Assembly (NCBI GenBank): GCA_037388505.1
Contig: JARRKC010000013.1
Coordinates: 12,614 to 76,613, forward strand
Source: JARRKC01 sp037388505
GTDB taxonomy: Bacteria; Acidobacteriota; UBA6911; RPQK01; JAPXNP01
Direction of reading: 5' to 3'
DNA: 64,000 nt
The first letter of the stretch is position 1. Each line of letters starts with the position of its first letter. Shown piece by piece: positions 54,408 through 63,948 of the stretch. A program made the translations under genes and the position numbers. The notes below the pieces were generated by a model. That model saw only the letters and a list, made by a program, of their open reading frames with translations. It had not been told where the DNA came from and searched no databases.

Positions 54408-55704
54408 ATGAGACGATCCAAGGCTTCATCTTTCTTCATCATGGTATCGCTGTTGGGTTGCGCGGCGGCATGCCGATCGGGAAAACCCGATGACTTGACG
54501 CCCCGGTATCTTTCCTCACCTACCCCACAGAACCTGCAGGCCCCGCCACTTACTCTCCGCAAACGGATCGTTCTCCGGGATTGTGAGAGTCTGTCGATGC
54601 AGTACGTTCTCACGGTTACTCCCGCCGAAGATGCTTATTACCTGTTCACCTCGCAGGGAATCGGTCAAATCGATTCTACGGGGCGACTGGTGCGGCTCCT
54701 GGGGGACGACCTCGTCAAGCAGCGAACGCAGGACGTTCGGTGATCCAAGCCATGAGTATAGAAAGAGTTTTCTACCTCGGTTCCTCCTCGCAACGGATTC
54801 CCGTGCGGAGATCTTCGCCGTCAATGCTATTGATTACGAGATTAGAAAGTATGACAGCCGAGGTGACTACATCGGCGACTTCCGCCTCTGCGAGGATGAG
54901 GACTATCGACCTCCTCCAGAATCCGTCGACGTTGAGCGGCTCAGCACCGACCTCGACTGGCGGACTGATTGGGCCAACACCTGGACCCGGCTCAAGAACG
55001 TAGAAACGATCGACGACCGTTACCTGATCGTCCAATTGACGTCCCCCGAGTCGCAAAGGTACCGCCTGCAATTCTATTCCCTCGACGGAGCGGTCGCCTT
55101 CAAGCCAATCGACTGGGATCTGGAACTGGCCGATGCCGATCAAGCGGGAAATCTCTACTTCGAGGAGAGGGACGCGGGCGGCGGCGTCACGGCTCTGGAT
55201 GTCTACGGACTCGGACCCAAGAGGGACGAAGCTCGGCAGACGCTGGTTCCTGCTGTGACGGGCATGACAAATCGACGGGCTGAATCTCCGGTGCCGGCGC
55301 CTGAATTCTCGGTCACTGATCTCGAAGGAAACGAGTTCTCGTTGGAGAATCTACGAGGACGCGTGGTTCTGGTGACTTTCTGGTCCATCGGCTGTTCTCC
55401 TTGTCGAGCGGAGGTACCTCGACTGAACGCACTGGCAGAGGAGTTCAAGGGTCTGCCCGTCACTTTTCTCGCGCCGACACCGGATGGAGCCAAAGCGCTG
55501 CAGCAATTCCTATCAACGACCGATTTCCGGTTCCGGGTTATCAATTATGCGGGCACGGACTTGGCGGATCGCTTCGGTGTCCACGGCAGTATCCCCGTTC
55601 ATTTCCTGATCGATAAGAAAGGGAATGTCGATTCGGTGATCAACGGCGCCGTAGTGAACGACGAGCGGCTCGGTCGGCGAGTCAGGCAGTTGCTTGACCG
55701 CTGA
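54408..55704 (+). pseudogene. TlpA-like lipoprotein with N-terminal propeller-type region, frameshifted near 54740
   Basis: The 5' part (54408-54743) encodes a lipoprotein signal (SLLGCAAAC) and propeller-like strands (YYLFTSQGIGQIDSTGRLVR), then stops. In the +1 frame from ~54742 the protein resumes (DPSHEYRKSFLPRF, IFAVNAIDYEIRKYDSRGDY) and runs to a TlpA thioredoxin domain (FWSIGCSPCRAEVP, IPVHFLIDKKGNV) ending at 55704. One single-base change near 54740 restores a ~430-residue protein. The downstream part has no good ribosome site of its own. Broken gene, sequencing error, or (less likely) programmed frameshift. Confidence 0.75.
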
Positions 55705-55820
55705 CCAGGTCTATCACTGGAGAAGAATAAACAGGGTCTTCGTTCAGAGTCAGTACCAACTCTCTTCCGACTGGGCGTCTCTCTCCTCGGATTCGGTGGA
55801 CGCAGAATGGGTAGGAGAGC

Positions 55821-58628
55821 CTACCTGGCCCTACGGTGCTGCAAAGCCCGGAGGATGGCATCGATCACATCGTCAAGATGCTTTCCGAGATCTTGCGCAA
55901 GGAATCGCAGTACCAGATAGCCGTTCTCCTGCAGCAGATAGTCCTTGCGGCGATCGCGACGATAAGCGTCCGTGTCGGCGACGTGTTGGGGGCCATCGAC
56001 TTCGAGGACCAACCTGGACTCAGCACAGAGGAAGTCCACCTCCATCGCTCCCCGTCCGTCGAAGGGGATCGGCAATGTCACGTTCAGTTGAAACCGCCCG
56101 GCGGTCTGGGGGAGCGTTTCCAGACGCCGGAAAAGGAAGGCCTCACTGCCACTTCGAGCCCGGCCGACCTCCGTCGCATCGGCGGACGGAGTTCTGGTTG
56201 CGCGGACGAACAGATCGGCCAGCGGCTTATCCACGCCGTCTCGAACCAGCCTCCGGACACTGGCTGCATAATCCTCTTTCCAATCGGGATCGACGGGGAG
56301 CGACACGTCTGTGGGCCAGCCGGGCAACGCGTGGGCCGGCAGGATGATCTTGTATCCCGCCGCCTCGTAGCCTTTGCAGCGTCGGTCGAACATCCGCGCC
56401 AGCATAGGCACGTTCAGATCGGCATAGTCATAGACTCGAACTTCACGCTTCCTTTCATGCAGACGATGGAGCCGGCCGAGATACTGTGCGATCGTCCCCC
56501 GCCACGAGACGGGAAGAGTTAGAAACAGAGTATCCAACCGGGCATCGTCGAATCCTTCTCCGATGAAGCCACCGGTCGCCAAGAGAACACGCTCCTCAGT
56601 CTCCGGGATCGCGGCCAGCTGGGCTCGTGCTTCCCGAAGGGCCTTGCGTCCCATGCCGCCCCTCAACGTGACCAAGTGCGTCACTCGATCCGACAACGCC
56701 CGAGCCAGGATATCGAGATGCTCGTTGCGTTCGGTCAGAACGATGGGCGAGCGACCTTCTCGGACCGTCTGCACGACGTCCTCACAGATGGCGCGGTTTC
56801 TTCTTTCATCGACGGTCAACTCATCATAGAGATCCTGAAATCGCAATCGGACATCGGGATCCGCAGGTCGAAGCGCACGAAAATCCGTAGGACGAACCAG
56901 CACCTTATGATCGAAGGGACGTCGGGCAGCCTGCCTTCTGGGATCCACGCGGTATCGGATCGGACCGCACTGCATGAAAATGATGGGATGGTGGCCGTCC
57001 TTGCGGATGGGCGTCGCCGACAGGCCGAGCACGAACTTCGACTTCGCCTCACGTGCAGCCAATTCGAAGCTGTGTGCAGGAATGTGGTGGCATTCGTCGA
57101 CGATCAAATGGCCATATCGGCTCACGAGGTCGTCGACCTCCCCCTTGCGGACCAGGCTCTGGATCACCGCCACGTCCAGGAGACCCGTGGGCTTCTTTCG
57201 TCCTCCGCCGATGGTACCGATGCTCAACCTGGAAAGGCCGAGGAACGAGCTCAGTCTCTCGACCCACTGCTCGAGCAACTGTCTCCGATGAACGATCACC
57301 AGGGTATTGACACGGCGCCGGGCGATCATCCACGCGGCCACGACCGTCTTTCCGAAAGCCGTCGTCCCGGACAGCACCCCGATGTCGGAGACCAGCAGCG
57401 CGTCGGCGGCGAGCTTCTGCTCCGGCCGCAGGCGGCCCTGGAATTCGACATCCAGCGGCTCACCGCAGTAGCGTTCCTCCCGGATTGCGGTTTCGATCCC
57501 AAGATCGGAGAGAAGCTGCATCAGGTCCTCCAAACATCCCCGTGGAAGGCCGACGTGCCGCGGGTAGTCTCGGGCACATCCGATGATGCGAGGTTTGCGG
57601 AAGGTGGGAAGCCGCATCGCCTGGGCCCGGTAGAACTCGGGGTTCTGAAAGGCAGCCAGACGGATCAACCGGTTACGTAAGGCTGGCGCCAAGTCCTCTT
57701 TGGGAATGAAGATCTCATTTCCCAGAACGATCTCGAGCCGTTCCGGCAGCGGACCCGTGACGGGTGGGCCGACCCATCGGCGTGACGGAGACGTCTTCCA
57801 GGGAGTCGCATCGTCGTCATCGGGCGCGAGGCGCACGCCGAGGATTCTCCCGCGGGCTTCCGCTTCGTCGACAACCGCTTCCACTTCAGCGCGCGTCATC
57901 TTCCGGATTTTCGACAGGAAGCTCCACTGATCCGAATAAGGAACAAACTGGTCGTCAACAAAGACTGAGTTTCCACCTTCCCTGGGTCCCTTTTGAAGGG
58001 GAAGGGCGATGAGATTGCCGAATCCGCCCTTCGGCAGGGTATCCTGATTCGGAAAGAGACGATCATACGAATCCAGGCCGATGTCCGGGCAACGCTCCAT
58101 GGTTTCGGTCAAGATGAATGTGCCGAGCGAACGTGCCATTCGCGCGGGAATCGACTCATCGAAGAAGAACCACACATGGGCGCCGCCGCCGGACCGCGAG
58201 CGTTCCATGGCTGCCGGAAGATCAAACACGCGGCAGGTCTGAAGGAAGGCCAGTGCGTCCTCCTGCCAGTTCTCCTTGTCGAAGTCGGCAGCCAGAAAGA
58301 AGCAGGTTTCGTCCCGGAGCATCGGGTAGACGCCGACTACGCAATCCTGTTCCCGATCGTCTCGTCCCTCCAGATGGAAGCGGATGACGTCGTCCGTCAC
58401 GGCCAGAAAGCGCTGATGTGGACAGCGACTGCATTTGATCTTCGGCTTCTCGCACACGCCGGCCACCCACTCGTTCCCACAAGCCGGAGAGTATCCGGAC
58501 CGGCCCGTCCTGCGGCTTTCGAATCGCCGCGGATACACGTCCTCGCGTCCTCGGAACAAGGACCGAAAGAGCGCGATCTTTACTTCCGGAGGAGAATGAA
58601 GATCGACGGCTAACGGCACTTCATCCAC
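55821..58628 (-). CDS. TOTE-type AEP primase - SF2 helicase - DUF559-like nuclease fusion
   Basis: A 935-residue, three-part protein. Residues ~20-260 form an archaeo-eukaryotic primase domain of the TOTE conflict-system type: a Cys cluster C50, C59, C66, C69 (likely zinc), catalytic D115/D117 in FFLAADFDKEN and H151 in SRSGGGAHVWF. Residues ~400-740 are an SF2 helicase: Walker A GTTAFGKT (K427), DECH at 511-514, SATP at 537-540 and motif VI QYLGRLHR (715-722). The last ~95 residues are a restriction-endonuclease-like (DUF559/Vsr-type) nuclease: VDFLC (D865), LEVDGPQH (E876, D878) and RFLAQDL. Homologs are linked to defence against invading DNA or selfish elements; the activity here is not proven. 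The neighbourhood has repeats and a toxin-antitoxin pair but no other defence gene. Confidence 0.87.
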   Translation of the reverse strand: MDEVPLAVDLHSPPEVKIALFRSLFRGREDVYPRRFESRRTGRSGYSPACGNEWVAGVCEKPKIKCSRCPHQRFLAVTDDVIRFHLEGRDDREQDCVVGVYPMLRDETCFFLAADFDKENWQEDALAFLQTCRVFDLPAAMERSRSGGGAHVWFFFDESIPARMARSLGTFILTETMERCPDIGLDSYDRLFPNQDTLPKGGFGNLIALPLQKGPREGGNSVFVDDQFVPYSDQWSFLSKIRKMTRAEVEAVVDEAEARGRILGVRLAPDDDDATPWKTSPSRRWVGPPVTGPLPERLEIVLGNEIFIPKEDLAPALRNRLIRLAAFQNPEFYRAQAMRLPTFRKPRIIGCARDYPRHVGLPRGCLEDLMQLLSDLGIETAIREERYCGEPLDVEFQGRLRPEQKLAADALLVSDIGVLSGTTAFGKTVVAAWMIARRRVNTLVIVHRRQLLEQWVERLSSFLGLSRLSIGTIGGGRKKPTGLLDVAVIQSLVRKGEVDDLVSRYGHLIVDECHHIPAHSFELAAREAKSKFVLGLSATPIRKDGHHPIIFMQCGPIRYRVDPRRQAARRPFDHKVLVRPTDFRALRPADPDVRLRFQDLYDELTVDERRNRAICEDVVQTVREGRSPIVLTERNEHLDILARALSDRVTHLVTLRGGMGRKALREARAQLAAIPETEERVLLATGGFIGEGFDDARLDTLFLTLPVSWRGTIAQYLGRLHRLHERKREVRVYDYADLNVPMLARMFDRRCKGYEAAGYKIILPAHALPGWPTDVSLPVDPDWKEDYAASVRRLVRDGVDKPLADLFVRATRTPSADATEVGRARSGSEAFLFRRLETLPQTAGRFQLNVTLPIPFDGRGAMEVDFLCAESRLVLEVDGPQHVADTDAYRRDRRKDYLLQENGYLVLRFLAQDLGKHLDDVIDAILRALQHRRAR

Positions 58629-58644
58629 AGTTGTAGTGTACCTT

Positions 58645-58662
58645 TTGAAATAGGGACAGGCT
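58645..58662 (+). repeat. AGGGACAGGCT motif copy
   Basis: TTGAAATAGGGACAGGCT between the DinB and primase-helicase genes, a member of the AAAGGGACAG family. Confidence 0.55.
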
Positions 58663-58679
58663 GCTTGAGTTCGAGCGAG

Positions 58680-59171
58680 CTACAGCCTCTCCCGGCAGAA
58701 CAGAACGAAGTCCGTGGAGGCGGCAGGAAGACCGGATTGTCTCAGCAGGGTCGTAATCTGTCCGCGATGGTAGCTCGAGTGATTGACCACGTGAAACAGG
58801 AGTTGCCACAGAGGTTGGGCGAACGGCTCCCCGGACGTATTTCGATAATGCAGGACTTCGCCCAGTGATGCCTCGGTCAAACCGGACAGGAATTTGGCCA
58901 TTTCACTGTCGACTTCTCGCCACCGTTCTCGGATCTTCGGAATGGACGACGAGTTCCAGCCCTCCGGTATCCCGGAGGGGGATGTTCCGGTCCAGCGTTC
59001 GAGCCAGACCCACTCGGCCGAGAGAATATGGTCGAGTGTTCCCTGGATTGACGCAAAGCTGCTCGAAAGGTCGCGCTGCAGCTCGTCCGAGCCGACGGCC
59101 GAGACAACATCCAACATGCGCCGGTTGGCCCACCCATTGTAGCCATAGAATTCTCGAATCTCTTTGAGCAT
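58680..59171 (-). CDS. DinB-family protein
   Basis: A 163-residue DinB four-helix bundle: WANRRMLDVV near the N-terminus, QGTLDHILSAEWVWLER with one histidine ligand, and LLFHVVNHSSYHRGQITTLLRQ with the H-x3-H pair. Length and motif spacing are standard. Putative metal-dependent thiol transferase; unknown substrate. It precedes the primase-helicase gene on the same strand by ~50 bp, so co-transcription is possible. Confidence 0.88.
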   Translation of the reverse strand: MLKEIREFYGYNGWANRRMLDVVSAVGSDELQRDLSSSFASIQGTLDHILSAEWVWLERWTGTSPSGIPEGWNSSSIPKIRERWREVDSEMAKFLSGLTEASLGEVLHYRNTSGEPFAQPLWQLLFHVVNHSSYHRGQITTLLRQSGLPAASTDFVLFCRERL

Positions 59172-59352
59172 GGGTCTCCTTCTCCCGCAGACAGGCTGGA
59201 GGAATCCCTGTCAGGTGCAATTACTCTGTCAGGTGTTGAGGAAGGAATGGACTTGACCCGTGTCCCGTGCTGCTTGAAGTCGTCAATCATGAACGTAGCG
59301 TTTCAGATGCCGTAACAAGAGACCACATCGGAGCCGTCTTCAGCTTGCCGTG

Positions 59353-59526
59353 CAGCCTGTCCCTTTCCTACGTTCCTGACCGCGTAAACGAGGCTGTCCC
59401 TATTTCCGTCCTGTTGTCTCCTGCCTTTACCTTTCGCCCCGGCTGCAGTCTGTCCCCTTCCCCTGCCCGCGCTCGCGTGAATGAGTCTGTCCCCTTCTTC
59501 CGTCGTGAAGGAGTCTGTCCCTTTCT
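59353..59526 (-). repeat. Five inverted copies of the AAAGGGACAGrCT motif
   Basis: AGCCTGTCCCTTT at 59355, AGGCTGTCCCTATTT at 59391, AGTCTGTCCCCTT at ~59447, GAGTCTGTCCCCTTC at 59483 and GAGTCTGTCCCTTTC at 59511; irregular 28-56 bp spacing. Confidence 0.7.
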
Positions 59527-59677
59527 TGGTCATTGGGCGGATACCGAGGAACGGGATCCGAAGGGGAGATCCACGGAGAGGCCAAGTCACCGTGAGCCTT
59601 CCTCACCTCTGTCCCCTCCTCGTGGCCCAATATGCAACTCGTTCAGTCCACACCGGAAGCCGACCTCAGTTAGGATT

Positions 59678-59881
59678 CCGAGGGTGTGTTGCCGAAATCG
59701 TCTAGATCCTGCCTCGGCCTTGTCCAGTGTTCGTCGAGACTTGCTGAATCGATTCCTACGCTAAGCTCACCGAGGGCCTTAAGACAGAGAAATCCTTTGC
59801 GTGAGATCGAGCCGGCGAGGTTCCGCATGCGCGCGAAGTGTCCAACCAAGCCGGGGCTGAAACCATTTGGGCAAAACGCCC
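59678..59881 (+). repeat. ~200-bp dispersed intergenic element, copy B
   Basis: Diverged copy of 18283-18510, same orientation: CCGAGGGTGTGTTGCCGAA, CGTCGAGA, GAGAAATCCTTTGCG, GATCGAGC, and a terminal GGGCAAAACGCCC hairpin. Confidence 0.7.
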
Positions 59882-59948
59882 ACGGACATCGAGCTGCTCC
59901 TGAAAGGATCACCAACCTGGTCAAGTCGAGCGTGGCGACTCTCGCGCA

Positions 59949-61592
59949 TCACGAGGTCGCCAGATGGGCGACGGTATAAGAGCGTGCCGGCAGCTTGAAG
60001 GTCATCCTCGCACCCGCCTGCGGCGCATCGAGCTTGCTCGGAACGACCAGATTCGGCTGATCGAAGGTGTTGAGCGCCTTCAGATCCCCGCCGGTCAGCG
60101 TCTCGCAGGCCAGAACGCTCGTAGGGGTCGGATCCCGCCATTCGAGGATCAGTTCCCTCTCCGAATCGAGATCCCGATTCAGCATGAATACCGATGCCTG
60201 GCCGTTCTTCCGGTCCATCGTTGTCACAACGTCCAGGTACGGCACGTCATCGTTACGAGCGAAATCCGCCTGCAAATGACCTGCCCTGATCGGATAGGTC
60301 TCGGATTCTACTTCCAAGTCGAGCACTCGCCCATTGGCGTACTTAAGTGCCCAGGCGAACGGATAGTAGATCGTCTGCTTGAGGACCGAAGTCTCATTGG
60401 TCATTAGCGGCGCAATCACGTTGACGAGCTGAGCCAGGCAAGCCACTCGCACGCGATGCGACTCCCGCAGGAGCGTGTTCACGAATCCGCCGACGAGCAG
60501 TGCGTCTTCGAGGTTATAGGGCTCCTCCAGGAGGTGAGGTGCAAAGGTCCGCTCGCCGTCGACGAAACGTCCGTTACGAGCACGATACCAGACATTCCAT
60601 TCATCGAAGGAAAGCCAAAGCTGTTTGGGAGATTTGCGCAGCCCCTGGACATAGTCGCAGACCGCGATGATTTCCTGGATCTGTTTCTCCATGTCGAGAT
60701 TCATCGCAAGGTAGCGCGAGGTGTCGTTCCCTGACAGTTCGGGTGTGTTGCCGTAGTAGTTGTGCAACGAGATGCCGTCGACCAGATCGAAACACTCCTC
60801 GAGCACCTCGCGGTCCCAAGTGAGGTAGGTGGGCATGTTCGTGTTGCTCGATCCACAGGCGATCAGCTTGGCATTGGGGGTGGTAACGCGAATCTGCTGA
60901 GCGGCATCGCGCGCTTTGCGGCCATACTCGCGCGCCGGCATGTGGCCCATCTGCCAAGGCCCATCCATCTCATTGCCCAGACACCAGTACTTCACGTTCC
61001 AGGGCTTTTCGTAGCCGTGCTGACGCCTCAGGTCGCTCCACTTCGTACCCTTCTCGATGTTGCAGTATTCGGCCAGGGCCGCAGCGGATGCAGGTGTGCC
61101 CGTGCCGAGATTGAATCCAAGCAACGGCTCCGTGTTGACCAGTTGACACCACTGCATGAACTCATTCGTGCCGAACTGGTTGGTTTCAATCGAATTCCAG
61201 GCCTTTTCCAAGACGGTCGGGCGCTGATTCTTTGGTCCGACACCGTCCAACCAGTTGTAGCCGGAGACGAAGTTTCCGCCGGGGTACCGAATGATCGGGA
61301 CACCCAGTTCCTTTACAGCCGCCATCACATCGCGGCGGAAGCCGTGTTCATCGGCCAGAGGGGAACCCGGCTCGTACACGCCTTCGTACACCGCCCTTCC
61401 CAGGTGTTCGAGGAACGACCCGAGGATCCGTCGATCCATGTCCGAGCGATAGCGCGCCTGATTGATGATGGCTCGCGCGGGTCCGCGGGTCTGTGCGTAC
61501 CCAATGGCACTCAGCCAGGATCCGGCCGCCAAGGCGACACTCGTTGTACCAATCTGTTCCAGGAATCTGCGTCGGTTTGATGTGTATTTCAT
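59949..61592 (-). CDS. GH51 alpha-L-arabinofuranosidase, exported
   Basis: A 547-residue glycoside hydrolase of family 51 releasing terminal alpha-L-arabinofuranose from plant-type arabinans or arabinoxylans. It has a Tat-type signal peptide (SNRRRFLEQIGTTSVALAAG). Acid/base E208 in KYWCLGNEMDG and nucleophile E331 in LSFDEWNVWY lie in the normal positions of the barrel; IIRYPGGNFVSGYNW is the family motif near residue 100. The C-terminal beta-sandwich ends ARSYTVAHLATS. The ATG at 61592 places the signal at the N-terminus; the longer frame from 61667 is rejected. It follows the transporter genes by ~55 bp on the same strand. Confidence 0.93.
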   Translation of the reverse strand: MKYTSNRRRFLEQIGTTSVALAAGSWLSAIGYAQTRGPARAIINQARYRSDMDRRILGSFLEHLGRAVYEGVYEPGSPLADEHGFRRDVMAAVKELGVPIIRYPGGNFVSGYNWLDGVGPKNQRPTVLEKAWNSIETNQFGTNEFMQWCQLVNTEPLLGFNLGTGTPASAAALAEYCNIEKGTKWSDLRRQHGYEKPWNVKYWCLGNEMDGPWQMGHMPAREYGRKARDAAQQIRVTTPNAKLIACGSSNTNMPTYLTWDREVLEECFDLVDGISLHNYYGNTPELSGNDTSRYLAMNLDMEKQIQEIIAVCDYVQGLRKSPKQLWLSFDEWNVWYRARNGRFVDGERTFAPHLLEEPYNLEDALLVGGFVNTLLRESHRVRVACLAQLVNVIAPLMTNETSVLKQTIYYPFAWALKYANGRVLDLEVESETYPIRAGHLQADFARNDDVPYLDVVTTMDRKNGQASVFMLNRDLDSERELILEWRDPTPTSVLACETLTGGDLKALNTFDQPNLVVPSKLDAPQAGARMTFKLPARSYTVAHLATS

Positions 61593-61648
61593 GGTCAAGT
61601 AACCAGGGATATACCATCGACGGAGAAAACAGGCAAGAGGCATACTCC

Positions 61649-63133
61649 TTATTGCCGAGTCAGCCACCGGGCCGCCGCCTTCACTGTGCGTCCCTCGAGA
61701 TCGACCATCCGGTTTGCCGTGCGCATCTCTCGGTTCGTGATCGAACCCACCAGCGGACGCAGCGCCTCGAGCAGTCGACTGTCTGCCGAGCGCTGCGGCG
61801 AGACGAGCAAAACGGCGTCATAGGGAGGAAGGGAGTGGCGGTCGTCCACGAGCAACGTTAGATCGAAGGCCTCGATGCGCCCATCGGTTGTAAACGCGGA
61901 GATGACATCGACTTGGCCCGAGCCCACGGCCTGGTACATGAGTGACGGGTCGAAGCTGGTTCTGGAACGGAAGCTGAAACCGTAGTCCCGCTCGAGCGCT
62001 TTCCACTCCGGCCGGCTGAAGAACTCATAATCGCCCCCGACGGACAAGCTGGAACTGACGCCCGCAAGCTCGGAGAGGTTGTCCACATTCAGCTCTTCGG
62101 CCCGCCTCTTGGTCATGGCGAGGGCGTAGGCGTTCTCGAATCCGAGACTGCCAAGGCAGCGGATCCGGTCACTCCTCTGGAGCCAGAGGGTCATCTCTCT
62201 CAGGACTTCGTCGCGCGATGGAGTATCGGCGCGCTTCATCCGATTGGCCCACAGAGTTCCCGAGTAGTCCACGTAGACATCGATTTGTCCCGCGCGCAGT
62301 GCATCGAAGGCGACCGTCGACCCGAGACTCGAGATCACTCGGGAAGGAAGCCCGGCTTCGGAGAGGTGCTCATGGATCAACTCCGCCAGAATGTATTGTT
62401 CGGTGAAAGTCTTGCTGCCGATGCGGATGGCAAGCCCCCGGGGCTTCGGGAGCAATTCCGGCAGAAAGAAGACCCCGAGAAGACAGACGATGGCAATGAT
62501 CGCTGTCCCAGCCCGCCTTTTCCGGTAGGCCCACTCCACGAGACGGATCAGGCCGTCGAGACTCAGGGCAAGCAGTGCAGCCGCCACAACTCCTACCAGG
62601 ATGGCCGTGAAGTTCTGTGTCTGTAGTCCGCTGAAGATGTAGTTGCCGAGACTGGGTGCTCCAACGGGAGTCGAGAGGGTCGCGATCCCCACGACCCAGA
62701 CCACAGAGATCCGAATGCCGGCTAAAATGGTCGGCGCCGCAAGCGGGAGCTGGACCTGAAAGAGGATCTGCAGGTCGGTCATCCCAAGCCCGCGACCGGC
62801 CTCGATGAGCGAGGCATCGATCTGGTGAATGCCGGTGATCGTATTCCGGACAATGGGGAGCATCGAATAGAGCACGAGTGCGATGAGTGCAGGCACGAAG
62901 CCGATGCGCCCCAGAAGAGGGACCATGAAAGCCAGCAGAGCCAGGGCGGGGATGGTCTGCAGAACGTTGGCCACCGCAACCAGCGGCCATTCGAGTCGGC
63001 GAACACGAGTCGCCGTGATCGACAGCGGAAGGCTGATGGCGGTGCCGATCACAATAGCGATTACGCTAAGGCGCAGATGGTTCCCAAGATAATGGGGCAG
63101 CAGAGCCAGCTGTTCCTGCAGCTCGGGGCTCAC
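61649..63133 (-). CDS. Glycine betaine/choline-type ABC transporter permease fused to its substrate-binding domain
   Basis: A 494-residue fusion. The N-terminal ~210 residues are an OpuCB-like permease with about five helices and the EAGRGLGMTDLQILFQVQLPLAAP coupling loop. The C-terminal ~270 residues (from IRIGSKTFTEQYILAELI) are an OpuCC/ProX-type substrate-binding protein (VYVDYSGTLW, VDVISAFTTDGRIEAF). Fused permease-binding proteins of this type import osmoprotectants such as betaine or choline. The start overlaps the ATPase stop by four bases (ATGA). Confidence 0.93.
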   Translation of the reverse strand: MSPELQEQLALLPHYLGNHLRLSVIAIVIGTAISLPLSITATRVRRLEWPLVAVANVLQTIPALALLAFMVPLLGRIGFVPALIALVLYSMLPIVRNTITGIHQIDASLIEAGRGLGMTDLQILFQVQLPLAAPTILAGIRISVVWVVGIATLSTPVGAPSLGNYIFSGLQTQNFTAILVGVVAAALLALSLDGLIRLVEWAYRKRRAGTAIIAIVCLLGVFFLPELLPKPRGLAIRIGSKTFTEQYILAELIHEHLSEAGLPSRVISSLGSTVAFDALRAGQIDVYVDYSGTLWANRMKRADTPSRDEVLREMTLWLQRSDRIRCLGSLGFENAYALAMTKRRAEELNVDNLSELAGVSSSLSVGGDYEFFSRPEWKALERDYGFSFRSRTSFDPSLMYQAVGSGQVDVISAFTTDGRIEAFDLTLLVDDRHSLPPYDAVLLVSPQRSADSRLLEALRPLVGSITNREMRTANRMVDLEGRTVKAAARWLTRQ

Positions 63134-63948
63134 GGGCGCTCCTCAGATGAAAACAGAGCAAGGAGCTTCTTCCACTGTCCGAGGGGCTTCCCCAGAATCT
63201 CGGATGCGTATCCTGCTGCACGGCTGCGGAAAAGTTCAGCCGGAGTACCTACGATGACCAGACGTCCCGCCTGAAGGATTCCGATCCGGTCCGCCATAAA
63301 CAGCGCTTCGGCCAGATCGTGGGTGACCATGACGGTGGTCAGACCGAGTCGTCTGTGTAGAGCTGCGTACTCCTCTTGAAGACTATTCCGGGTCAGAGGG
63401 TCGAGAGCGCCAAACGGCTCGTCCATTAGGACGATTCTGGGACGGGCCGCGAGCGCCCGGGCGACGCCTACTCTCTGCTGTTGACCGCCCGAGAGTTGGG
63501 CGGGAAGACGGTCGCAGAACCGGCTGGCCGGCATACCCACCATCTCCAGCAACTCGCTCGTGCGTGCCGCGATCCGAGGGGGATCCCAACCGAGAAGTCG
63601 CGGGACGACACCGATGTTCCTTCCAACGGTCATATGGGGGAACAAACCGATTTCCTGGAAGACGTATCCGATCTGGCGCCGCAACTCCACCGGATCCTGC
63701 TCGGCGACGTCGAGCCCGTCGATCCGGATGCTTCCGGACGTCGGCTCGATCAGACGATTGATCGTCTTCAAGACCGTGGTCTTTCCGCTGCCGGAAGATC
63801 CGATCAGGACAAGGAATTCGCCCGTCCGGACATCGAGGCTGAGACCGCGGACTCCTTCACCCCCGTCGCCATAGACCTTGTGGAGATCCCGAATCGAGAG
63901 AATGGGATCACTCGCGACTCTTTCGCTGTATTGTTGCTCGCCCTTCAT
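63130..63948 (-). CDS. Osmoprotectant ABC transporter ATP-binding protein (OpuCA-like)
   Basis: About 272 residues. Walker A GSSGSGKTT, Q-loop YVFQEIGLFPHM, signature LSGGQQQRVGVARAL, Walker B RIVLMDEPFGALD and the switch His in VMVTHDLAEAL are all present. No CBS domains follow, so it is the short form. With the fused permease-binding protein next it makes a complete two-gene importer. The ATG at 63948 is preferred; the frame is open upstream to the right edge. Confidence 0.92.
   Translation of the reverse strand: MKGEQQYSERVASDPILSIRDLHKVYGDGGEGVRGLSLDVRTGEFLVLIGSSGSGKTTVLKTINRLIEPTSGSIRIDGLDVAEQDPVELRRQIGYVFQEIGLFPHMTVGRNIGVVPRLLGWDPPRIAARTSELLEMVGMPASRFCDRLPAQLSGGQQQRVGVARALAARPRIVLMDEPFGALDPLTRNSLQEEYAALHRRLGLTTVMVTHDLAEALFMADRIGILQAGRLVIVGTPAELFRSRAAGYASEILGKPLGQWKKLLALFSSEERP

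Larger units (their letters stand above)
59172..59948. other. ~780-bp repeat-rich intergenic region
   Basis: No real gene recognised. Five inverted copies of the AAAGGGACAG motif (read as CTGTCCC, 59353-59526) and copy B of the ~200-bp dispersed element lie here. Confidence 0.6.

Noticed and set aside
59353..59526. CRISPR array
   Set aside because: Units are short, degenerate and irregularly spaced; spacers differ in length and no cas genes occur.
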